Shown here piece after piece: positions 43,901 to 58,600 of a stretch of 64,000 nucleotides of DNA. This DNA is from Thermomucor indicae-seudaticae (Eukaryota > Mucoromycota > Mucoromycetes > Mucorales > Lichtheimiaceae), in assembly GCA_000787465.1 (NCBI GenBank), contig JSYX01000125.1:1-64000 (forward strand), read 5' to 3'. The position numbers and the translations under genes were made by a program. The notes under the pieces were generated by a model. It worked only from the letters and a program-made list of their open reading frames with translations. It did no database searches and was not told the DNA's origin. Position 1 is the stretch's first letter. Every line of letters begins with the position of its first letter.

Positions 43901-45862
43901 GAGTGATATCCCGATACTGCGGGTTCGTGCACGGCAAAATTAAAGCTTGCCGCAATATTTCGTGTAGCATCTCGCGGGTTTCGTGGGAAGACAACACAAT
44001 AGATTTGAGGATCGGTATCGCAGGCGCCGAAATAGACGTGAACGGCAGGCGGGGGCAGTTCGCCGCTTGATGGCCTTCGTTGTTATCCAAGCAGTAACCT
44101 ATCAGAAACCTTAACAGAGTCCGTAGGATGCTAGGTGGACATCTGGGAAACCCGAATTCTGCAAGACAACATAGCCCTGGTTAGAGAATGGAAGATCTTT
44201 GTGTTCTTGTTTGATTTACCTTCGTTTTTATCGGTTGGCACACCTTCTACTTCTAGCAAGCGCGCAATATGAGGGGTGAACTTTGTAAGATAGTATGTCC
44301 GAAATATACGGAACAGAAATTTTGCACTGGCTGTTGCCGCATCTATACCGACACCTGTCGCAATTCCATCGTCTGCTTCGGTGTTGTCCCCAGGCGGATA
44401 ATCATAGTCATCGGGAGGTGGTGGTGAACCAGCAGCGACATTAGCAAGCCGTACAAGATTAGCAATAAAAATATGCAGTAATACAATTGAGTCGTAAAAT
44501 GTGGGCTGGCATGGATTCGGATATAAGGGCGCACTATCATCACCTACCAAAGATGAGTTAGTATCTATTAAAAGTTCCTGCTATAGCTCGAGCTTACCAA
44601 GGATCAGTGTTTGGTGTAAATTCAACTTTGCTTTTTTGATCTTTTCGTCTCTATTAAGTCCATGGCCGAACGATTTTTCTGTATGTCGTTCACTAAGCTT
44701 CTTGACAAAATGTAACCCTCCAGCATGCAACTTATTCGTTGCTGTTTCTCTTTCCTCGGGCAACCCAGACACGTCATGTGCGAAGTTGGCCGCTGTATTG
44801 CTGTAAGGTTGGATCTCGTCGAGCACAAAAAGATCCAAAGGTATCGCGTTTGCAAAAAGCTCCATGCATTCAGGATATTCTACCACCTGATCATTAAGCC
44901 ATAGGAGCAACAGATGAAAGCCCAATGCCCGTAGACGCAAATGATTGCCGTGATCTAGAATATGGCTCAGGATCTTGGCTAACAAGGGATATTCCCAGAG
45001 AAAAATTGAGCATTAATGCACGTAAAAAGTACCGATATATCGTCGGTTTACCGATATTCTTTCGTTGCCACCCGTTTCGCATTAGCTCGGGTACATAAAG
45101 GAATATCTTTCGAAGCAGGAGCAGATTTTTCTGCAGGGCAACGAGTTCTTTAGATGACCATGATTGTGGCCTTTCGTTTTTCTCTAAAGCTACTGCATCA
45201 GGACATTTGGAGAAAAGCAGCAATATGACGCGAAGGAAAACGTACGCTTAATTTTGTCAATATGGTACATGCATGTTTCATAAACAACATGGAAGACCTG
45301 CTCGGCGTTCTCCTGAAAAAATCGTGCCTGGTCAAATGTATTCGTTGCGTCTGCCATGAATATGTCCCTACAATGAGTGGTCATAGTTCACTTCAATGTT
45401 AAACTACCACTTGCCTATATAGCTCCACAAGCTCTGTGCTCTGGATTTTATCTTCTGCCGCTCATCTAAGAAGTTTTTGGCTTTCTTTTTAAGCTTTTCG
45501 TTTTTGTCTTCCTTTCCAGAAAGCGTGAAAGTCGACGTTGAAGGCAGAATAGGAAAGTCGATTTTCTGTTCTACAGTTGACGACGCTGCCGTAGGATCGG
45601 GTCCAGCCCCTTCAGGTGGTGGTGCTGATTGCCCAGACGCAGTCGATTTCCCAAGAGACTTTCTGCTGATTCGCCGACCCGCCTGCTTTTCAGAAGTACT
45701 CTTCCCTGATGTGGTGCTTTCGTCATGCGCTGCGTCAGATGGTTGTTGCGCATCGGCTATACCAGTAAGGCTGGCTGATGTGGAAATAGACGAAGACGGT
45801 TTTCCCGCGGATGTGCTACCGGGTATAAGTGTCTTTTTCATAACGGAACTTGCCTTCCGCAT
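37947..45862 (-). CDS. RalGAP-alpha / tuberin-family GTPase-activating protein
   Basis: Large Rap/Ran-GAP protein acting on Ral- or Rheb-like GTPases. ATG at 45862 (MRKASSVMKKTLIPGS) opens a Ser/Ala-rich head. FDQARFFQENAEQVFHVVYE (near 45320), LLLLRKIFLYVPELMRNGW and GNHLRLRALGFHLLLLWLND (near 44920) match the N-terminal region of animal RalGAP alpha. A long helical middle follows in many exons (44.5-39.2 kb). The C-terminal GAP domain has MKIAVIYVGPGQEDEQVIL, GWEIDIATHTGYLGGLERN, then HIGNDHVHIVWNEHDRDYR with the Asn-thumb GND. A GTACAA donor joins IHRDPK to IPYFGPLFDRMVVSQATLG and LVRATAINAF. A final GTAAGC intron joins to SYEQFMEKIFMPSDE, stopping at 37947; without that splice the stop is at 38049. 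More than 20 exons are needed and many internal borders are unresolved. Confidence 0.85.
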
Positions 45863-47962
45863 GACAGACACCACCAAGAACGGTGCTTATGTAATGTGCT
45901 TATACGATGCGTGATGGAGGAGAGGAAGTTATGAATTGGTTTTCCGTTGATTCCCACTGCCTGTCTGCTTAAGAACAGATGAAGTCAGGCACAACCGGTC
46001 GGCGTGTAAAATGGATCACAGTGGCTGCTTCCCCGCAAATGACGTTTCAACGGCTCCTTTGCGATGGAAACATTGCTATCATAGTCTTGTAAGCCATATG
46101 CAGGCTCATAAGGCTACAGGAACTTCAGGTAGATGAACTTTCCGTCGTTTGCACGGATATTCAGTATCGATGCGAACGAAAAGGCAGTAAATGACAACGG
46201 TCCCCGACACAAGGACCAGAACCACAATGTACAAACAATTTGGTTTTCGATATCTGTTAGAATAGATGATCAATCCAAACACTCGGTAAGAGCTGTAGCG
46301 CGTTGAATATAGTCGCGAGATACATTTGTCATGTCGTCGATAGGTCATCCTGTAGAAACAGTTCGGTTATGCATGATTTTCATATGCGTTTCCCACCATT
46401 CTGATTGGAAGCCAAATGACTTGCAAACAAAAGCTAAATAAAGCGCCTTTCCCAACCATTGCTATCTTTCCTTTTTCTTCCTGGGCGTTTAGCTGTTCTC
46501 AGTAATCGTTGTCAACCTGTGAAGTCCAAGGAAGAAGGTTCCGTCGGACATCCCAACAGCACTTTGTTCGCATCGAGCCACGCACGTTGTCCTCCGTGAT
46601 GTACTCATATACTGGTGAGCTGGTAGTGTCATGCCACTGACGGAGCTCACAAGCCAAGGCAACATCCAAGGGCCACAGAGGACTACCACACGAAGGCATG
46701 CGGATTAAAGAATGGCTGCGGTCGTGATGGATTCTGCTGTCTCGGGGATTTTTTGCGACGGGTTTGCGAGAGGACGCTCGCCGAGTAGTGGGAGGCTAAG
46801 CTAGGTTTTGTTTCGCACCATCAAATGGTCTGCTTCTCTTGTGCGCCATGCAGAGGCTCCTACCAAGTAGGAGTTCTCCTTAAAAATACCTTTGAGGTCC
46901 GCAGGAGCTGACGGTGTCCTCTGTTGACTTACAAGGGGGCGTGCCCGGAGACACACCCCTTGCAGGCAACAGTTGTCGCGTCCACCCAGTTTCACGGAAA
47001 ACCTTGCCTTACAGCGGGCATTGCGCCCGATAACTGGTCGGAGGAAAAACCAAAGTGAATCTAGGCTTATACTTTCGTTGATCTAGGCATCGCGATCTGC
47101 GCGTCTGATATGTTCACAGCCGCAACAGAACCAGATTGGAATATCGGTTCTGCTGGGGCTTTCAAAATTGGCGTGAGTGTTTCCATGAGCAGTTCACGGG
47201 AAACCGGAGACGTGTTCCATGTAGACAGTATGGCGTCTGTGCACGGCCTGAAAAAGCTCTCACAGTGCCGGTTGCGAAAATTCCCGGCAATGGCACGAGG
47301 TACGTTGCCTATATGACTCCATGGGTTGGCGACAGCGCAAAAGAGTGTGAACAACCTTCTGTCCTTTTGTATATGACAATCCTCAGCAATTCATCCAAAT
47401 AAGTTCTCCCAAAGAAAGCTTTACCTGCATACGTTCTGATGCTAAGATTCAAGGAATTGCTGCGAATGAAACTCTTAAAAAGCAGGTACAAGCTCTTTTG
47501 TTTACAATTGGGAAAACAATAGCAAACTTTAGATGTTTGTTTTAGCAATTCCAGTATGCTGCAGTTTGTCAATACTATGCTTCGAAAGGCACTTTATTGT
47601 TGTAGTTAACGCACTGTCGCAGGAGGATTCCACGGAACTTTACGGAGTAGCTTCCAAAACCGCACGATATTGTGCGAGACCAAGCGTCTACTTAAGCTAG
47701 TTTATTTTTTTCCCAGATTTATAATCGCAATGTTCGTCTATTTTCTTGTACATTTACGCGCATTGTTCGTGTACCTGACCTGTTTCAACCCCATGTTTGT
47801 GCGCGACCCCACTTTCAGGCTCTGACGACATGTATGCCATAAAAGGATATTAAGTGATGTCATGGTGGTTTGCAGAAAAGTTTCGATCTGAAACCTTTTT
47901 TTGCACGCTCCTTTGCAACAATCTTTTTTGGTTTTCTTTTTTATTCTTTTCCGTTCCCCGCC
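45863..47962. other. 2.1 kb divergent promoter region, no firm gene
   Basis: Region between the divergent RalGAP and Srk1-like genes. An 80-codon minus-strand frame at 46106-46348 has an ATG and one hydrophobic segment (YIVVLVLVSGTVVIYCLF) and could be a small membrane protein or chance. Frames at 46489-47400 exist on both strands with no motif. An ATAAAAGG sequence about 120 bp before the kinase ATG is a possible TATA element. Confidence 0.4.
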
Positions 47963-50024
47963 ATGTCGGTTTTTGACCAAATAAAGTCCCTCATTCGTGG
48001 AGGCAAGAGTAATGTCACGAGCAACAACAATGACGATGCCAGCAGTAGTAAGAGCAGCAGCAGCAGCAACAGCAACAACAACAACAGCAGCGGCACTCAC
48101 AGTGGTTATTCACGAAAACAAGCCAAAAAGTTCGAAGCAGTGGCTCGGCTGGTTGAAGAAGAAAGCATGGCCAAAAAACGATTGCCAGCATACGAAGGAT
48201 TAGAGAGATACAAACTTGTTGATAAACTTGGCGAGTAAGGTTACACCGCTAAACTCCCTTGTTTCTTGGCAAGCGCATTGACAGGCTCCTGCGTTCAGCG
48301 GTGCCTTTTCGAATGTGTATAGGGCAGTGGACCTAGAGACGCAGGAAAATGTTGCCGTGAAAGCGGTGCGCAAGTTTGAATTGAAACCACAGCAGGTGAA
48401 TTCGTTTTTTTTCCTTGCAGCTTGGGGCAGAAAATCGTACTAATCATTGTGCAGAAAGCAAGTGTCCTGAAGGAGGTCCAGATAATGAGAACGATCAAAC
48501 ACCCGTCAATCATACAACTCAAAAACTTTATCGAGACTAAAGACGTATGTGCGCTTACCCTTTTCGGTCATAAACGAAATGATCTAACGTTTTTACATGA
48601 CGGCGCAGCATTATTTCCTAATTCTGGAGCTGTGCGAGGGCGGGGAGCTGTTCCATCAAATCGTTCGACTGACTTATTTTAGCGAAGACTTGGCTCGCCA
48701 TTGCATTCGACAAGTCGCAGAAGGCATACGGTATCTCCACGAAGAAAAAGGTGTCGTACACAGGTAAGGGATAACTATGAGCCAAGTGGAGATATATGTC
48801 GACTTGATGGATATATGCAGGGATATCAAGCCTGAGAATCTATTATTCTATCCAATTCCATTCCAACCGCGCAAATCAGCACCCCCACCGCCCCAACCTG
48901 GCGATGAAGACAAGGAAGACGAGGGCGAATTTATTGAGGGGGTCGGCGGAGGCGGTATCGGTCGTGTAAAGATCGCTGATTTCGGCTTGTCCAAAGTGAT
49001 TTGGGACAAACATACAATGACACCCTGCGGAACGGTTGGATACACTGCACCCGAAATTGTGAAAGACGAACGATATTCCAAATCTGTTGATATGTGGGCC
49101 CTTGGTTGCGTCTTATACACCCTGCTTTGCGGGTTCCCGCCCTTTTATGACGAGAGTATTCCTGTCCTCACACAGAAGGTAGCCAAGGGCCAATTCACCT
49201 TCCTAAGCCCGTGGTGGGATCCTATTTCCGATGAAGCCAAAGACCTAATCAAGCACTTACTTTGCATCAACCCAGACAAACGATACACAGTCGATCAATT
49301 CTTGAAGCATCCTTGGATGTTAAAGAAATCTGTAAAATCAGAACAAGACAGCGCCGTTGCCACGCCAATAGATCAACCCATTAAGCCACAACCAACAGCA
49401 CCACAGAGTCCTGAAGAGAAGGCCACAAACGAATTGCAAAGCCCAGGTCGGCCATTGACCAATGTGCCAGAACAGCCCATAGAGTCACCAGCAAAAGAGC
49501 GTCGTCGAGACATACTCTCAGGCTTGTCGTCTATGAAGGAAATATTCGATGTTTCTTATGCTGTTCATCGCATGGCAGAAGAAAGAGCACGAAAGAAGGA
49601 ATTACGACGAAAACGACAAGAACGACGAGAAAATAGCTATGTCGATGTCTTTCCGAATTCGTTAGTCAACTTTTACCCTGCTGAAGACGAAGATGATGAC
49701 GAAGACGACGTTGAACGTGTTTCAGAGACAGATGAACCTAGCAGCGAGGATTCAAAGTCGGACACCGAGGGTGTCCGTGAGAAGGTAGAGAAACTGGATA
49801 CGAAGGATGATGGACTGCCTAAGCAAATGCTTCAAAACCTGCAGCGTGATCGTATTCTGCAACAAATGAAAGACACCAACACCATCAAGGCTGCCGACAC
49901 AGATAAAACGAGCAGCAGCAAACGATCCAAATCAGGACGAAGAATGAAACCTATTTTTGAGCTCAACATGGAAAACGCTACGCTCCTTGGTAGACGCAAG
50001 AACCAAACCAAAGCCCTTAATTAA
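47963..50024 (+). CDS. Srk1/Rck2-type MAPK-activated protein kinase
   Basis: CAMK-group kinase acting downstream of the Hog1/Sty1 stress MAPK in yeasts. ATG 47963 gives MSVFDQIKSLIRGGKSN, then an Asn/Ser repeat tract and YKLVDKLGDG. After an intron come AFSNVYRAVD and VAVKAVRKFELK; later exons hold ILELCEGGELFHQIV and HEEKGVVHR joined to DIKPENLLFYPIPFQPR. The family's Pro/acidic insertion (DEDKEDEGEFIEGVGGGGI) precedes VKIADFGLSKVIWD, CGTVGYTAPEIVKDERYS, VDMWALGCVLYTLLCGFPPF and FTFLSPWWDPIS. The GVGGGGIG insertion and LSPWWD are diagnostic. A long acidic and basic tail ends GRRKNQTKALN at 50024. Five introns lie in the N-lobe half. Product is about 600 residues. Confidence 0.92.
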
Positions 50025-50161
50025 AACCTCCTTTCTCCACATGTCCCGCGCAATATTCCCCCTTCGTTCTAACACTCGATTCCGCGTCATCTAGCCACCC
50101 TTCTATTTGTGCATTGTTTTATTTGCTTTTCTCTCTGCAATGACTTAACATAAAACTTGTT

Positions 50162-51776
50162 TCATGTAAATGTGGTCAAAAGGCCTGCATTGGCTTCTGC
50201 AGCTGCGATGAATGCTGCAGAGGACCATGTCAGATCGCGTGCGCCAACTTCGTAACCCGTGTATCGACTATATTGTTCAGAGAGAGAGAGCCATTAGGCA
50301 TTTGGTGGTACTGCACTGTAGCCATGAATCGATTGCCTGCCATGGTCATTTCCTTGAGTAACGCGTCAAACTCTGTGGTGCCAGCGTGGAAGACAGTGCC
50401 AACTGGCCACTGATCAAAAAAAGGTGCATTGATCTTATTGACAGTGACCTTGCCAGATAACGACCAGTGACGCACCACGTGATAATATAGTTCGGCAAAC
50501 GCTGTGGTGGCCAAAAACCAGGGATTGCCTGCTGATCCGCTAGCATAGCCGTCGTAGTTGTCTTCTGGATATCGCCCGATGGCTGTGCCAAGATAAGGTG
50601 GATGATAGGCGTTCACTGGGTAGAGCACAGAAAAAGCATGCTCCAACGCGGCCGCAGTTGCCAGAATCTCATCTCTCCTTAGAATTTTATAGTGTAGTGC
50701 TCTTTCCAGAGGTGTTCTTAACCTCGTCTGACCATGGTGCATAAAAAGACACTTGACGATCGTCGTTTGCTGCCTGCTTGGCCGCCAGAATGACAGAAAC
50801 ATCGAGACCAGATGGCTTCTGGACACCGCCGCATTGTTCCTGTGTTACGACAATGTGGTGAGCTCTGTCTGACCAGAAAGATTGGAGCCGCTCGCCAATT
50901 TGCTCCGCTGTTTGTCGATATTGCGTTGTTCGTTGTTCTTCACTCCATCTAGCAGCAAGCTTGGCACCTTCCAATAAAGCATGACGCATTACCATGAGTG
51001 TGTAGAAATGTACACCACATACTTCTTCCCTAAGCAATCGTTCAGTTGCTGATACTCTTGCAAGCCACCTCTTCTTTTTTGGGCTCACCACAAGTCAAAG
51101 CAGGGTATTGTGTGAGTTTTGACAATATAATCGAGATCGTTGAAAACGGCTGGCTTGAGTGTTAAAGCAACGTAGCCTTGATGGTCGACGCCAAAATGGT
51201 GGTCCATCCAGCTTGTTGCAAAAAGCATCATAGTGATAGCTCGATTGGCCGGACCATCATTCTAGGGCCTTGATGATGGGACGTGGTTAGCAGAATCTCC
51301 CTTTTACTTTATGTGACGAACCTTCCCCATGCTCCATCGAATCCTGAACCATCTGTATCTGTGTGTCACATGCTCCCCCGTTACAATTCATGCAGATATT
51401 CCTTGTTGCATAAATGACAACATACTGAACTTCGGTTCACCCAAACATTCGGACACCGTTGGCGTCGCTTGGTGATAGACTTCCTGGGCAACGTAATCTC
51501 GAAGAAGCCGTTCAAGCGTCTTATCCTCCTTGTACTTTTGCGCAACCACTCGCATAACGAGCGCAGAATCACGCGTCCAACTGAAGAAATAATTGGGGTC
51601 GGCTGTTGATGGGGGAAGCAGCGACGAACCCCTTGATTGTACTGGGTGCGTTCATGTTCCTCAACATCGCTTTCCAGCTGATGCACGCTTCTTGTTTGAT
51701 CCAGCCGCGAAGACTTGCATTTCCTAGCAGAGCGCCTACTGACACTACGATAAAGCAACAGTCTTTTATACATGTT
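50162..51776 (-). pseudogene. Broken GH15 glucoamylase
   Basis: Glucoamylases release glucose from starch ends. Homologous parts run from EACISWKAMLRNMNAP and AASPSTADPNYFFSWTRDSA, through LRDYVAQEVYHQ, GEPKF/NTDGSGFDGAWGRP, NDGPANRAITMMLFA, FDLW/EEVCGVHFYTLMV (general-acid Glu), KPSGLDVSVILAA and FSVLYPVNAYHPPYLGTAIG, to MPNGSLS. Three defects are visible. The frame encoding the N-terminal hydrophobic stretch (FIVVSVGALLGNASLRG) has no ATG between its upstream stop and the mature part. The GRPQNDGPA motif has TAG in place of the Gln codon (51262-51264). A (CT)6 tract (50279-50290) shifts the frame right after GSLS, replacing [18 protein letters not shown] by a 16-residue wrong tail and a stop at 50230. 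The old frame would end at 50162. No starch-binding domain is seen. Confidence 0.8.
50279..50290. repeat. (AG)6 dinucleotide microsatellite in glucoamylase frame
   Basis: Six AG units on +, read as (CT)6 in the gene sense. Five units would keep the family frame GSLSEQY, six break it. This is a slippage-prone site exactly before the catalytic-base motif. Confidence 0.9.
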
Positions 51777-52146
51777 GTTTTCCTTTAGTGCACTTTACTG
51801 TAACCAGAAGAATAAAACTGGCCGTTCGGAAGCTGCTGAAACGCTTGATTGCTTGCAATTCGAGTGACAGCCAGATAAAAGAGCACGATACAGTATTTTC
51901 ACCGAGAGATTACTGTCACAAATCATAGCAATAATGACCACAGGATAACTATTAGGCTTGGGTCCTCCAATTTGGGGTAAAGTATTACAAAGAGTTCAAA
52001 AGACACATTGAAAGATGGCCAGAAGAAACATGTGTGACCTGTATCATCCACAGCGTGACAAAGACAGTCTCCTTTACAAGAAAATGGGGCGGGAATTCGA
52101 ATGATATGAAATGGGTCATGTCAAGAATAATGCTAAAGTAGTTGCT
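51777..52146. other. Spacer between glucoamylase relic and REX4
   Basis: 5' flank of the broken glucoamylase and 3' flank of REX4. No open frame of note; a possible lost or distant first exon of the glucoamylase was looked for and not found. Confidence 0.45.
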
Positions 52147-53450
52147 CTATTTCTTCGCCTTCGCTTTTTGTTCTTGTTTTAATCGCTTTTCTTCTTCTCG
52201 CCGCTGTTGCTCCAGTCGTCGCTGGATTTTCTTCTCTCGTTCTTCGGCTCGTTGCATAAGCATTTTGAGCTTCAATCCAACGCGAGCACCGAGTTCTTTC
52301 TCCCATTCCTGCTTGACTTTGCGATAAAGCATCATTGTGAACCGTGCATCTTCCACCTGCAGGAACAACAAACCATATCATTAACTTCTGCTTATCCTCG
52401 CTGTTTGTCTCGGTCGGTCTTACCGATGAGTGGCTGCCTTCTTGAATCTCAATACCCAAGACTTCTTTTACTAATTTCTTCAAACCCGGTGTCCTGCCAC
52501 CCGCAAGGTCTTTGAACGGCTTGTATTTCGATGTGTCTCGGACCAGCAAGGGTGGATGTTTAAGCATCAAAGCAATCAAATCGTTCTGCACTGCATGGCC
52601 TACTAAAACCCGATCTCTGATAATTTCAGCCACTTTTGCTTGTGCTTCTGTAAACGGCATCGCTGTAAAAGATACTTGGCGTGAGCCCCAAACGACTCCC
52701 TAGAGTATGTCCCGCGCCCAACTTACCGTTGACGAGATGCTTTGGTGTGATGCCACTTACGAAGGTACGATAATCCGTTACTTTTTCCATCGGTTTAACA
52801 TAGGTATCCAGCACAACTGCACCGTGGAAATTCACTATACTGACTCGCGCCAATGCCGAAGTCTCACCATCCGGTCCAACGCCAACCATTTCACAATCAA
52901 TGGCGACGTATTTTCCCACCCTGTTCTGCTTGCGTCAGTACCTTGAAAGAGTAACGCTTCCAAGTAGTAAGCAAAGACGCTTACTTTGCCTTATCACCAG
53001 TAACCGCATTCATCTCCTGAACCATTTGTGCTTTCAATTGCTCCTGTTCTTTGGCTGCTGGCGATTCGACTTTATACACTTCTCTGAACGTCTTTTCGTC
53101 AATATCGTCTCCGAACCATAGTTCGTCTTTGGAGGGTATCACTTTGGTTTCGGTCTTTGTCCTATGTAATAGTGCCCTCTTCCAATAAACACAGTTCGCC
53201 TTGTACTAGCAAGATCAGTTAGCCTTACACTGTCTTCTTTACACGTTTCACATTGCCCTGTTGTGACTGAGAGGAACTGGCTTTTCGTTTCTTGTTTCTG
53301 CCATTCTCCTGCGTTGACGATGTTTTATTGACCTACAATTTCAAATCTAACGTTAGAATGTAACCGACCGAGTGACATGTACCGGCATACAGGCAATTGC
53401 TTTTTCCGTTTGGCGCTCGCAGACGCTGGATCTCGCTTGTTGGATTTCAT
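52147..53450 (-). CDS. REX4: RNA exonuclease 4 (REX4, DEDDh family)
   Basis: 3'-5' exoribonuclease of the Rex4/ISG20 type that trims pre-rRNA in the nucleolus. ATG 53450 gives [20 protein letters not shown], a basic nuclear-type head, spliced to [18 protein letters not shown]. Another exon holds [20 protein letters not shown], the usual acidic linker, ending MNAVTGDKA. The nuclease domain starts [19 protein letters not shown] (DE pair of DEDDh), then [43 protein letters not shown] (second Asp), [43 protein letters not shown] (His and last Asp). The tail is Lys/Arg/Glu-rich coiled coil ending AKAKK at 52147. All four acidic residues and the His are present. Confidence 0.93.
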
Positions 53451-53691
53451 GTCGTAACAAGATCAGAAGTTTCGGCTTTAAAGAAAAAAGGTCGTCGGTC
53501 TTTTCTTTTTTGTTCCTCCGAGTCTCGAACTGAAAATTGACAGAAGACTTGACTTTGAGCTTCTCGATAACTTCAAACACGATCCTCGAAAGAGAACAGA
53601 TTTATACAAACGCAAGCTTTGTTGGTTTATTATAAAAGCAAGAAAAGAAATTTACAGCAGCATGAGCGTTTCGTCTTTGTTTCAGAATTAT

Positions 53692-55677
<1,986 letters not shown>

Positions 55678-58600
55678 TTATCCGGGATATGGAGGATTGA
55701 CGAGAGAGTGAGTACTGGAAAATGTACAATCAGTTAGCGCCCAGAGTTCGCTTATTGTCGCTCGCTTCTTACCTCGGTAAATTCGAACCAAGATCTGCCA
55801 GCAGAGCATTGATATCTTTTCGGAGTGCTTTTGAAGCTGATGATCGTCTACTGGCCGAGCTTTCTGTATTGGAAGTTGTACCTGGTCCAGGTACACTTTG
55901 TGAAGAAGTGTCAGACCCATTTTGTTGTTGCTGGTGTTGTTGCTGTTGTGAAACAACTAAATCCTGCGTGTTAATAAACGTTGTGAGCTGCTTCAACTCA
56001 AGGCTAAACTTATTACCTAGCGCTTCTTTTAAATTCTCAAACTTTATGGGAGCCCGCTTATCAATGGATCCAGATCGCGTTGGCCCCTCGTTGCCTGCCC
56101 AGGATGCTGCAAGCTTTGGTTTATGCTGTTGCTGCTCTTCCATAAAAGACGGTAATCGTATGCGTCCCGCTTGTTCTTGCTTCCGGAACGCCTCAGAACC
56201 CCATTCGACGTACAGCATACTCTCGAGCTCCAAGCCATGGGTATCATGTTCATCTCGAAGACGGCCTTCTTTCGAAAGGTACTCGACAACCACGTAACGA
56301 TCCATATATATCGTAACCTTGCTATCATTTTCTTCTTCGAGACACGTAAAATTATCAACAGGCATGGACGAAAATTGCTGGGCAATTGGCAAGGATGTCC
56401 ACTCATTTTTCTCCCGTCGCCGTTCACGAATAGATTCCGCATACTCTACGAGAGAGTCTATACCATGGTATTGGCCAACTAGATGTATGTACTCTACGGT
56501 TACTGCAGCAACTGCACGCTGACGGGAACGTAACTGCACCACACCGTCTTTTACGAAGTCTTGAATCTTAAACCAGAGGGGCATGGATTTGATAGTAGCG
56601 TCTGCTCCAAAGCGTCGAAGGATAAAACATCCAAGGTTATACAGAGCAGAAGCGTCGTGAGGATTGAAGTCTTCACGCTGTACCCAATCAATCATTCTGT
56701 GCTGGACCACGTTTACGAAGGCGGCATTATCATCTGGTCGTATTAAATGCTAGAAGGTAGACATTTGGTGAGAGACTCGTGATACGAAGCGCGTTTGCTT
56801 TTACCTTCGGGTATGGCCTAAATAGAAACATGTCAATCATATTCCTTCACTTGATACATGAAAAATTGATATTTTACCCCAAGATGGTTGACGGTTCCGG
56901 TGTTCCCACCTCAAGATACCGAATCAGCAACCGAGCGAACGCAAACCGCGTTTCTGGTAATAACATGTAAGATAAATTATGCAAGATATCCTAGGCGTAC
57001 AACAACTTACGGGCATCGTCGTCGATAAGGAGCCCCAATGCGGCCGTCCATTTGTTTGGAGTTAGGGTAATACCCGGCTCATTTTGACCTGAGGTTGATG
57101 ACGAATTTTCTTGTTCTTGAGCTAACAACTTCTCGAAAGCATCCACTATCCGCTCCAAACACAAGAGTGCTGCTCGACGGTAATCCCGTATATTTAGGCC
57201 GTCAACCTCGGTAAGTGTCGTGCTGGACCTTAACTTGGGAACCATATATCCAGCCATGTCATCCAATTGGTTCTGATAATAAGTTCCGGACGCTAGGCCG
57301 TATACACTACGGTAAATGGCCTTTTCAACGACTTGCGCGTATTGAGCCCCTTGATCGTGTCTCTCGACCGTATTGGCGTCATGGAACCCATATTTTCGTA
57401 TGGTCGCAATGAGCAGTGCAAATAACGAATTTTCAACTTCAAGTACTGATACTCCAACTACTGGTGTTTGGGTGGCATTCAAGACAGTCTCAAGGGTCGA
57501 TGAAAGAGAAGCATGCTTATCGTTCATATAACCATCTTCCCCTGCTCGTTCAACGTCGAGCTGTTGTATAATCTCGGAGACCAACAAATAACGATACTTT
57601 GGCTAACCGAGCGCTTAATCAGTCTCGATGTGTGCGTATGAAAAAATCGGTCTTCTGAAACATTACTTGCAGAGTGTTCAGCACTAGCTCCGTTAGCGAT
57701 TGGATTCGTTCAGGAGGCCACCAGAGATTATTTCGATCTACGTAGCTGCACTTCTTGTTGAGAAAGACCGCACGTGGATAATTTCCGAAACTGCAGACAA
57801 CTCACCTGAAGAGCATCCCTAGTGATATTCGGACAGCTAAACCATTGGCTTTGCTGAAGAGGATTCCTGTAGTTTGCGAAGCTAGCGCTACCACATTGTC
57901 TTTATGAAGGTTCTCGTTGCTACGTATGGCCGACTGACGAATATCGACAATGCCTTGGCTAATAGACTTCTTCAGCATTGTCCATCCGTCGTCATTCCCA
58001 ATTTTCGCCTCCAGCTAAGCACCTACCCCTTTGGTAAGCTGTTGAGCGATTTTTCCGACAGAGTTAGGGTTTCAAGAAGGGCGGGAAGGATAATGCTTAA
58101 TTGGTTCTTAAAATTCGAGGCATACAATGCGTTTGATGTTACTGCAGCTTGCATCGCACGATGGCCAGTATACTGCATCCTAAATAAATTCGCTAAGAAC
58201 CCTTATTTAATGAAATCCAGTGAGGCACGACCTACTTTAGCGCCAAGCTATCATCCGCATTTGCATAATTGCAAAAACTAGCATATTTCTTTAGTAACGT
58301 TTCATATTCATGTGTAAAGTCGTAATCAACACCGAGTGTGGAACCGTCATGATAGCTGCAGAAAACGACAAACTGGATGGATATCTTTAAGAACCTCCGT
58401 GTCTTGAAAGCACTCTGACTTCGCGGTTCTTACCGTGTCGCAAGAGAGATCTATCAGATCAATATCCCTCGTGTCAAGGATAGCGCTAAGGATCCGGACA
58501 ATACACTTGGAAAACAAGTTGAGATCTCGATGACAAGTCTGGATAAGCTCTTTAAGGATAGCAAGCGACACTTCGTTGTATCTATAATTCCCAATGAAGA

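Noticed and set aside
55722..56297. 191-codon + strand frame with Cys runs
   Set aside because: It is antisense to the last large exon of EFR3; the Cys run is the reverse of a Gln-codon repeat.
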